DNA from: Candidatus Luteimonas excrementigallinarum
Lineage (GTDB): Bacteria; Pseudomonadota; Gammaproteobacteria; Xanthomonadales; Xanthomonadaceae
NCBI GenBank assembly: GCA_019115725.1
Contig: DXCY01000235.1
Location: forward strand, 1 to 17,673
DNA: 17,673 bases
Direction of reading: 5' to 3'
The position numbers and the translations under genes were made by a program. The notes beneath the pieces are model-generated. The model ran no database searches and was not told the DNA's origin. It saw only the letters and a list, made by a program, of their open reading frames with translations. Shown here piece after piece: positions 1 to 7,824 of this stretch (its first letter is position 1; every line of letters starts with the position of its first letter).

Positions 1-1
1 G

Positions 2-124
2 AGAAGCATTGCCGTGGACGGTCTGGTCATGGCGCACCGGGCTGATGGAGTGAACCCTGACCTACGGCATCCCCCGCGCGGAGAGGACATCCACGCCATC
101 CTCGCCCCGCGCCGGGCAGGATGA
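2..124 (+). CDS. Possible C-terminal tail of an upstream gene (partial)
   Basis: Frame 2 is open from the left edge to a TGA at 122-124, about 40 codons, while the other two forward frames stop early. The reading has an ordinary mix of residues and includes HPPRGEDIHAIL near its end. I do not recognise the family. It ends 33 bases before the next start codon, which would suit a co-directional upstream gene. Chance openness in GC-rich DNA is a real alternative, so this is tentative. Confidence 0.25.
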   Translation, partial: RSIAVDGLVMAHRADGVNPDLRHPPRGEDIHAILAPRRAG

Positions 125-157
125 TCACCAGGCACAGAGGCTCGACCGGGAGGCAGC

Positions 158-1447
158 ATGTTCAGGCAGGCAACTGGGATCGGGATGGCATTTGTCGGCG
201 TTCTGGTCGGCGCCGGGTTCGCCTCCGGACAGGAAATGCTGCAGTTCTTCGTTGCGTTCGGGCTCTGGGGGATCATCGGTGCCGCAGGGGCGGCGCTGAT
301 CCTGATTGTCAGCGGTATCGCTGCGCTGCAGCTGGGCAGCTACCTGCTGGCGGACGAACACACGGTGGTCTTCCGCCGGGTCTCCAATCCGTGGATTGCC
401 TGGTTCCTGGATGCCAGCACGATCGTCACCCTGTTCGCGATCGGTTTCGTCATGTTCGCCGGCGGTGGTTCCAACATGGAGCAGCAGTTCGGCTGGCCGG
501 TCTGGGCTGGCGCCACGCTCACCATGGCCGCCGTGCTGGTGGCGGGCATGTTGGACGTCAGCCGGGTATCGGCCATCATCGGCGCGATCACGCCGTTCCT
601 GATCGTGTTCGTGGTCGCCGCCTCGGTCTGGAGCATGACCACTTCCAGCTATGACATCCCGGCGCTGGAGCTGGCCGCCGGCAGCGTGCAGACCGGGGTG
701 CCCAACTGGTGGCTGGCCGCGCTCAACTACGTGGGTCTGTGCGTGATCACCGCGGTGTCGATGACCATCGTGATCGGCGGCAGCATGCTGGACATGCGGG
801 TGGCCGGCCTCGGCGGGGTGATCGGCGGCATCATCTACCTGGTCCTGCTGATGCTGGGCGTGACTGCGCTCTATCTGCACGTGGACGCCGTCGGCCAGGA
901 CGACCTGCCGATGCTGACCCTGGTCAATGCCATCCACCCATCCCTCGGTCCGACGATGGCGCTGGTGATCTGCGGCATGATCTTCAATACCGCGCTGGCG
1001 ATGTTCTATGCGCTGGGCAAGCGGCTCAGCCGGCGCAGGCCCGAGCGCTTCCGCGTCGTGTTCGTGGCCACCGTGCTGGTGGGGTTTGCATTGAGCTTCG
1101 TCGGCTTCCGGGATCTGGTGTCCTACGTCTTTCCGCCGCTGGGGTACCTGGGGCTGGTGCTGATCGTGGTGATGGGGATCGGCTGGCTCCGTCGTCGCGG
1201 ACGGATCGGGGACGAAACCGAACGCCGTGAGCGCCTGCATCGGCTGGCGCAACGCAAGCTCGATCCGGACCGCCGCTTCAACCCGGAGCACGCGGCTGAA
1301 GTGCGCCGCATTGCCCGCGCCTCCAACCTGCCCGGCGACGAGCTGCGCAAGGCGATGCTGGATGAGGTACGGGCAGCGCGCGGGCCGGATGACGAAAGCA
1401 CCGGAGGCGCACCCGAACCGGAGCGACCGGAGGGACCGGTGTCCTGA
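158..1447 (+). CDS. YkvI-family (COG3949) polytopic inner-membrane protein
   Basis: The 429-residue protein is mostly hydrophobic, with roughly ten membrane segments between residues 1 and 350. It opens with the family-like segment GAGFASGQEMLQFF (about residues 18-31), typical of YkvI proteins, which are distant relatives of the APC-type amino-acid transporters. Substrate and physiological role are unknown. The ATG is preceded by GGGAGG at 148-153, a good ribosome binding site that fixes the start. After the last membrane segment there is a charged, Arg/Glu-rich tail of about 80 residues, probably cytoplasmic; as I recall, Bacillus YkvI is nearer 340 residues and has no such tail. The gene converges on groEL and shares a terminator with it. 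Family assignment is fairly sure; function is not. Confidence 0.8.
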   Translation: MFRQATGIGMAFVGVLVGAGFASGQEMLQFFVAFGLWGIIGAAGAALILIVSGIAALQLGSYLLADEHTVVFRRVSNPWIAWFLDASTIVTLFAIGFVMFAGGGSNMEQQFGWPVWAGATLTMAAVLVAGMLDVSRVSAIIGAITPFLIVFVVAASVWSMTTSSYDIPALELAAGSVQTGVPNWWLAALNYVGLCVITAVSMTIVIGGSMLDMRVAGLGGVIGGIIYLVLLMLGVTALYLHVDAVGQDDLPMLTLVNAIHPSLGPTMALVICGMIFNTALAMFYALGKRLSRRRPERFRVVFVATVLVGFALSFVGFRDLVSYVFPPLGYLGLVLIVVMGIGWLRRRGRIGDETERRERLHRLAQRKLDPDRRFNPEHAAEVRRIARASNLPGDELRKAMLDEVRAARGPDDESTGGAPEPERPEGPVS

Positions 1448-1472
1448 CCGGCCGCCCGCCGGAAAAAGAAAA

Positions 1473-1496
1473 CCCCCGCATCGCTGCGGGGGTTTT
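1473..1496. terminator. Bidirectional intrinsic terminator between ykvI-like gene and groEL
   Basis: A perfect 8-bp stem, CCCCCGCA (1473-1480) with TGCGGGGG (1485-1492), closes on a TCGC tetraloop. It is followed by TTTT on the plus strand and preceded by an A-rich run (1463-1472) that reads as a U tract on the minus strand. It lies in the 85-base gap between two convergent genes, so it can stop transcription both ways; the longer U tract faces groEL. Confidence 0.85.
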
Positions 1497-1532
1497 CCGG
1501 TACTGCGGGTGTCGCATGCGCGACGGACGGGA

Positions 1533-3182
<1,650 letters not shown>

Positions 3183-3235
3183 TTGCTAACTCCGGAATAT
3201 GTAGTGATTGGGGGTGTCGGAATCGCCGGGCTGGA

Positions 3236-3526
3236 TCAGCCCAGGATCGCCAGGATGTCGTCTTCGCGGACCACCAGGAATTCGTTGCCGTCCAGCTTCA
3301 CTTCGGTGCCGCTGTACTTGCCGAACAGGACCTGGTCGCCAACCTTGACCTTGGGGGCGCGCACGTCGCCGTTGTCCAGGGCCTTGCCGTCGCCGACGGC
3401 GACAACTTCGCCCTTGATCGGCTTCTCGGTCGCCGAGTCCGGGATCACGATCCCGCCGGCCGACATCTTTTCTTCTTCGGTACGCTTGATGACCACGCGG
3501 TCGTAAAGCGGCTTGATGTTGCTCAT
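3236..3526 (-). CDS. groES: Co-chaperonin GroES (Hsp10)
   Basis: This 96-residue protein caps the GroEL ring as a heptamer. It shows the family's IKPLYDRVV opening, a mobile loop around SAGGIVIPDSA, and the closing REDDILAILG. I place the start at the ATG read from 3526 because GAGGAT (minus strand, 3531-3536) lies six bases upstream. A reading from a TTG at 3541 would add five residues and put that ribosome binding site inside the gene. It is the first gene of the groES-groEL operon, and its leader contains the CIRCE operator. Confidence 0.98.
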   Translation of the reverse strand: MSNIKPLYDRVVIKRTEEEKMSAGGIVIPDSATEKPIKGEVVAVGDGKALDNGDVRAPKVKVGDQVLFGKYSGTEVKLDGNEFLVVREDDILAILG

Positions 3527-3530
3527 GTCG

Positions 3531-3536
3531 ATCCTC
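3531..3536 (-). promoter_or_regulatory. Ribosome binding site deciding the groES start
   Basis: On the minus strand this reads GAGGAT, six bases before the ATG at 3524-3526. It supports the 96-residue GroES over the version starting at the TTG at 3541. Confidence 0.75.
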
Positions 3537-3574
3537 GTCAAGTGATTGATCGGGTTGGAAAATGGGCGGCGATA

Positions 3575-3601
3575 TTAGCACTCTGCCCGGCAGAGTGCCA
3601 A
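3575..3601 (-). promoter_or_regulatory. CIRCE operator (HrcA binding site) of groESL
   Basis: The site reads TTAGCACTC (3575-3583), nine bases, then GAGTGCCAA (3593-3601). This matches the CIRCE consensus TTAGCACTC-N9-GAGTGCTAA at 17 of 18 arm positions. The nine-base centre (TGCCCGGCA) is itself nearly self-complementary and lengthens the inverted repeat. CIRCE is the operator of the HrcA repressor, which controls groE in many bacteria. It lies about 50 bases upstream of the groES ATG, downstream of the sigma-32-like promoter. Confidence 0.95.
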
Positions 3602-3643
3602 AGCCGTGGACAGCAAATACCCGGTGACCCGGGCGTGGTCAGG

Positions 3644-3671
3644 AGATGGGATCGGGTTTTTTCTTTTCAAG
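3644..3671 (-). promoter_or_regulatory. Sigma-32 (RpoH) type heat-shock promoter of groESL
   Basis: The minus strand carries CTTGAAA (3665-3671), a perfect heat-shock -35 box preceded by CCC. Thirteen bases later comes TCCCATCT (3644-3651), one mismatch from CCCCATNT. Transcription would start near 3637, leaving a leader of about 110 bases that includes the CIRCE operator. Box quality and spacing both fit, so positive control by RpoH and negative control by HrcA are predicted together. Confidence 0.85.
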
Positions 3672-3769
3672 GGGCGTTGGGGAAAATTTCCGCTCTTTGA
3701 GGTTTCCTGTTGCCGAGTGGACCAAACAGTGGCGGGCTGGCGACGGACGTCAGGCCCCGCCGCAGCCGT

Positions 3770-4243
3770 TCAATCCTCCAGCGGCAGCTCCAGCGTCTCC
3801 TTGACCTCCTCCATCACGATGTAGCTGCGCGACTCGCGCACGTAGGGAAGGGTCAGCAGCGTGCTGCCGAGCAGCTTGCGGTAGGACGCCATCTCCGAGA
3901 TCCGCGCCTTGATCAGGTAGTCGAAATCACCCGAGACAAGGTGGCATTCGAGTACGTGCGGCAGCTTCAGCGCCGCCCGGCGGAACTCCTCGAAGATATC
4001 GCCCGACTTGTACGCCAGACTGATCTGCACGAATACCAGCAGCGCGGCTTCCGCCGCCTGCGGCGCCACGCGGGCGTGGTAGCCGGTGATCACGCCGTCG
4101 CGCTCCAGCCGCCGCACCCGCTCGGCGCAGGGGGTGGTGGAGAGGCCGACGCGCTCGCCCAGTTCGGTGAAGGGGATGCGCCCTTCGCGCTGCAGGATGC
4201 GCAGGATCCTGCGGTCAATCCGGTCCAGACCGCGCCTGGCCAT
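3770..4243 (-). CDS. Lrp/AsnC-family transcription regulator (DadR-like)
   Basis: The 157-residue protein has an N-terminal winged helix-turn-helix (LDRIDRRILRILQ, then VGLSTTPCAERVRRLE, residues 5-50). The C-terminal RAM ligand-sensing half contains GDFDYLIKARI. Such regulators bind amino acids and form dimers to octamers that wrap DNA. I start it at the ATG read from 4243 because GAGGAG (4251-4256) stands seven bases upstream; a longer reading from 4315 would run through the control region. It is divergent from dadA, and in other proteobacteria a divergent Lrp-type regulator activates dadA-alr in response to alanine. The DadR role is inferred from position; the family is certain. Confidence 0.93.
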   Translation of the reverse strand: MARRGLDRIDRRILRILQREGRIPFTELGERVGLSTTPCAERVRRLERDGVITGYHARVAPQAAEAALLVFVQISLAYKSGDIFEEFRRAALKLPHVLECHLVSGDFDYLIKARISEMASYRKLLGSTLLTLPYVRESRSYIVMEEVKETLELPLED

Positions 4244-4374
4244 GGCAAGACTCCTCAAAAAGATGGGTTGACAGGCTTTTCCACCGCCTGAGATCACAGA
4301 AACGGAAAATATCACTGCCCATTCGAAAATATACTGGACGGTACACCTGCAATATCACCTTGACACGCGAGTAG
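4244..4374. promoter_or_regulatory. Divergent control region between Lrp-type regulator and dadA
   Basis: This 131-base gap is much more AT-rich than its surroundings. It holds three related boxes: GAAAATATCACTG at 4305-4317, GAAAATATACTG at 4325-4336 and GCAATATCACCTTG at 4349-4362. The first two start exactly 20 bases apart and the AATAT core of the third comes 23 bases after that of the second, roughly two helical turns each, as expected for a multimeric Lrp protein. TATACT at 4330-4335 is a possible -10 for dadA, within the second box. The boxes are seen; binding by the adjacent regulator is inferred. Confidence 0.55.
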
Positions 4375-5664
4375 ATGAGCATGCGCATCCTGGTTCTGGG
4401 CTCCGGAGTGGTTGGCGTTACCAGCGCCTGGTATCTGCGCCAGGCGGGGCACGATGTGGTCGTGGTCGACCGCCAGCCGGGCGCGGCGCTGGAAACCAGC
4501 TTCGCCAACGCCGGTCAGGTGTCGCCGGGCTATGCCTCGCCGTGGCCCGCACCCGGCATTCCGGCCAAGGCCATCGGCTGGCTGCTGTCGCGCCACGCGC
4601 CGCTGGCGATCCGCCCCACCGCCGATCCGGCCCAGTACCGCTGGCTGTGGCAGATGCTGCGTAACTGCACCAGCGCGCGCTATGCAGTGAGCAAGGCGCG
4701 CATGGTGCGCCTGGCCGAGTACAGCCGCGACAGCCTGGATGAGCTGCGCCGCGAGCTGGGGCTGGACTACGAGCAGCGCACGCTGGGCACCACCCAACTG
4801 TTCCGGACCCGCGAGCAGCTGGATGCCGCGGCCCGCGACATCACCGTGCTCGAGCAGTACGGCGTGCGCTATGAGCTGCTGGATGCGGACGCCATCATCC
4901 GCGTCGAGCCCGCGCTGGCAAAGGTGCGCGACAGCCTCGCCGGAGCGCTGCGCCTGCCCGGCGATGAAACCGGCGACTGCCATCTGTTCACCACCCGCCT
5001 GGCCGAACTGGCGCGCCAGCAGGGGGTGGAATTCCGCTACGGGCAGCAGATCGAGGCGCTGCAGGCCGGCGGCAACCAGGTGACCGGCGTGCGGATCGAC
5101 GGGAAGCTGGAAACGGCGGACCGCTACGTGCTGGCCCTGGGCAGCTGGTCGCCGCGCCTGCTGGCGCCGCTGGGCATCCGCCTGCCGGTGTATCCGCTCA
5201 AGGGCTATTCGCTGACCATCCCGATCAGCAACCCGGACATGGCGCCAGTGTCCACCGTGCTCGACGAGAGCTACAAGGTGGCGATCACCCGCTTCAACGA
5301 CCGCATCCGGGTCGGCGGCATGGCCGAGGTGTCGGGCTATGACCTGTCGCTGCCGGCGCGCCGCCGCCAGACCCTGGAGCTGGTGGTACGCAGCCTGTAC
5401 CCGGAAGGCGGCAACCTGGAGGAGGCCGAATTCTGGAGCGGCCTGCGGCCTTCCACCCCGGACGGTCCGCCGGTGATCGGCCCCACCCGTTATTCCAACC
5501 TGCTGCTCAACACCGGCCACGGTACGCTGGGCTGGACCATGGCCTGCGGGTCGGCGCGCTATCTGGCGGATCTGGTGGATGGCCGCACCCCGGCTATCGA
5601 TCCGGAAGGCCTGGATATTTCCCGCTACGACCGCCCCTGGCCGGTCGTGCCCGCCGGACGCTGA
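4375..5664 (+). CDS. dadA: D-amino-acid dehydrogenase small subunit (FAD)
   Basis: DadA oxidises D-alanine and other D-amino acids to 2-oxo acids, passing electrons to the respiratory chain at the inner membrane. The 429 residues match E. coli DadA (432). The Rossmann motif LGSGVVG (residues 8-14) binds FAD, followed by AGAALETSFANAGQVSPGY-type sequence. The substrate and FAD half includes YPLKGYSLTIPI, the RIRVGGMAE segment and a C-terminal NTGHGTLGWTMACGS. The start could be 4375 or the ATG at 4381; neither has a strong ribosome binding site, and the second aligns better with E. coli. alr follows after 24 bases, giving the racemase plus dehydrogenase pair that converts L-alanine to pyruvate. 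Confidence 0.97.
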   Translation: MSMRILVLGSGVVGVTSAWYLRQAGHDVVVVDRQPGAALETSFANAGQVSPGYASPWPAPGIPAKAIGWLLSRHAPLAIRPTADPAQYRWLWQMLRNCTSARYAVSKARMVRLAEYSRDSLDELRRELGLDYEQRTLGTTQLFRTREQLDAAARDITVLEQYGVRYELLDADAIIRVEPALAKVRDSLAGALRLPGDETGDCHLFTTRLAELARQQGVEFRYGQQIEALQAGGNQVTGVRIDGKLETADRYVLALGSWSPRLLAPLGIRLPVYPLKGYSLTIPISNPDMAPVSTVLDESYKVAITRFNDRIRVGGMAEVSGYDLSLPARRRQTLELVVRSLYPEGGNLEEAEFWSGLRPSTPDGPPVIGPTRYSNLLLNTGHGTLGWTMACGSARYLADLVDGRTPAIDPEGLDISRYDRPWPVVPAGR

Positions 5665-5688
5665 ACCCGGTTCTCCTGGAGTCCCCCC

Positions 5689-6762
<1,074 letters not shown>

Positions 6763-6779
6763 CGGCTGTATGGCCGGGT

Positions 6780-7253
6780 TCAGAACCGCCAGGTGGCCAT
6801 CAGCATGGTTTCGCCGTCGTTGGGCTGCTTGATGCTGGCGTTGGAAATATGGCGGGCCAGCAGGGCGAAGCGGTCCCAGCGCCAGCCCACGGTGCTGACG
6901 AACTGCGGGTTGCCCGACAGCGCATCGGTGTGACCCACCTGCAGGCCGGCGCCGAACCCGGCGGTAAAGCCGCTGGCGTGCTCCCAGCGCAGGCCACCGT
7001 GGGCCACCACCACATCTTCATCCAGATCCAGACGGGTATCGTCGCGCCCGAAGACATACATGGCACCGATATCCCAGCGCAGCTGCCCGTTCCAGGCGTC
7101 GCGCCAGTAGGGCTGCCAGGCCACCGCGGCGATGCCGGTGGTCTCCGAATCGCGGGTCACCGACACCGCGCCACCCACCTCCACCTGGGCCAAAGCCTGG
7201 GAAGCGCAGCCAAACAGCATCAGGGCGAGAACAGGGCGAAGGAGTCTGGACAT
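6780..7253 (-). CDS. pagL: PagL-like outer-membrane lipid A 3-O-deacylase (acyloxyacyl hydrolase family)
   Basis: The 157-residue protein starts with a signal peptide (LLRPVLALMLFGC, cleavage likely after SQALA at 22). The rest is an alternating beta-barrel-like chain ending in WRF, a typical outer-membrane C-terminal Phe. The segment HISNASIKQPNDGE (135-148) is the PagL active-site signature, with His135 and Ser137 as in the Pseudomonas enzyme. PagL removes the 3-O acyl chain of lipid A. The Glu of the triad is one place early here (see findings), so activity is uncertain. I prefer the ATG read from 7253, which gives a clean signal peptide; a GTG at 7289 would add 12 residues. No strong ribosome binding site is seen for either. 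Confidence 0.78.
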   Translation of the reverse strand: MSRLLRPVLALMLFGCASQALAQVEVGGAVSVTRDSETTGIAAVAWQPYWRDAWNGQLRWDIGAMYVFGRDDTRLDLDEDVVVAHGGLRWEHASGFTAGFGAGLQVGHTDALSGNPQFVSTVGWRWDRFALLARHISNASIKQPNDGETMLMATWRF

Positions 7254-7455
7254 GGAATCGATTCTTGGACGATGGGGGGAATGCGCCACACAACGCCCCT
7301 GCCGGGCAGGGTCCGGACCAGGCAGGCGCCCGGTGTCATGTGGCGGTCACCGCGACAGTTTATATCGCCGCGTCCACGGCGCCATGAAAACAGCCCCCGA
7401 GCGCGCCGGGACGAACCGTTCCACGCGGGTTATTGCCCCCTGCCCGCGTTACCCT
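7254..7455. promoter_or_regulatory. Divergent gap between pagL-like gene and cutA
   Basis: This 202-base gap should hold promoters for both directions. The only AT-rich spot is CAGTTTATATCG (7355-7366), which gives a -10-like TTATAT forward and TATAAA in reverse, but neither has a convincing -35. CCCTGCC-G-GGCAGGG around 7297-7311 is a perfect short inverted repeat of unknown role. Promoter assignment is weak. Confidence 0.3.
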
Positions 7456-7824
7456 ATGGCTTCAATCGCACCGTGCACGCCTGCCTTGTCCGCTGCCCCC
7501 GCCCTGCTCTGCCTGTCCAACTGCCCCGATCGCGCCAGCGCCACGCGCATCGCCCGCGATCTGGTGGAACGGCGGCTGGCCGCCTGCGTCAACCTGCTGC
7601 CCGGAGTTGAATCCGTGTACCGGTGGCAGGGCGCTGTGGAAACCGGCAGCGAGGCGATGCTGCTGATCAAGACCACGCCCCGGCACCTGGAAGCGGTGAC
7701 CGCGCGGATCGTGGCGCTGCACCCCTACGAGCTGCCCGAGGTGATCGCGCTCGAGTCGGCCGGCGGCCTGGCCGGCTATCTGGAGTGGATCGCCAGCGAA
7801 ACCAGCGGGGACCAGCCCGCGTGA
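7456..7824 (+). CDS. cutA: CutA1-type divalent-cation tolerance protein
   Basis: CutA forms a very stable cytosolic trimer related in fold to PII proteins; it was named for copper tolerance, but its molecular job is unsettled. Conserved segments are RLAACVNLLPGVESVYRW, the following LLIKTTPRH, and HPYELPEVIAL near the C-terminus, followed by YLEWI. From the ATG at 7456 it is 122 residues (112 in E. coli). No clear ribosome binding site precedes it, and an in-frame ATG at 7384 would add 24 residues, so the start is uncertain. Its stop overlaps the GTG of dsbD, and cutA next to dsbD is a known arrangement in proteobacteria. Confidence 0.92.
   Translation: MASIAPCTPALSAAPALLCLSNCPDRASATRIARDLVERRLAACVNLLPGVESVYRWQGAVETGSEAMLLIKTTPRHLEAVTARIVALHPYELPEVIALESAGGLAGYLEWIASETSGDQPA

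Noticed and set aside
3732..3762. Imperfect hairpin downstream of the Lrp-type gene as its terminator
   Set aside because: GGCGGG and CCCGCC arms with an irregular middle and almost no U run (GTTTGG) are too weak to call.
4268..4365. Two perfect TTGACA hexamers (4268-4273 and 4360-4365) as -35 boxes for dadA
   Set aside because: The first has no acceptable -10 at 16-18 bases, and the second is only nine bases before the ATG, so neither makes a usable promoter by itself.
7205..7253. Lipobox-like LFGC in the PagL-like signal peptide, suggesting a lipoprotein
   Set aside because: Phe before Gly is unusual in a lipobox, and a good signal peptidase I site (SQALA) follows. The barrel-like chain ending in Phe fits an integral outer-membrane protein better.
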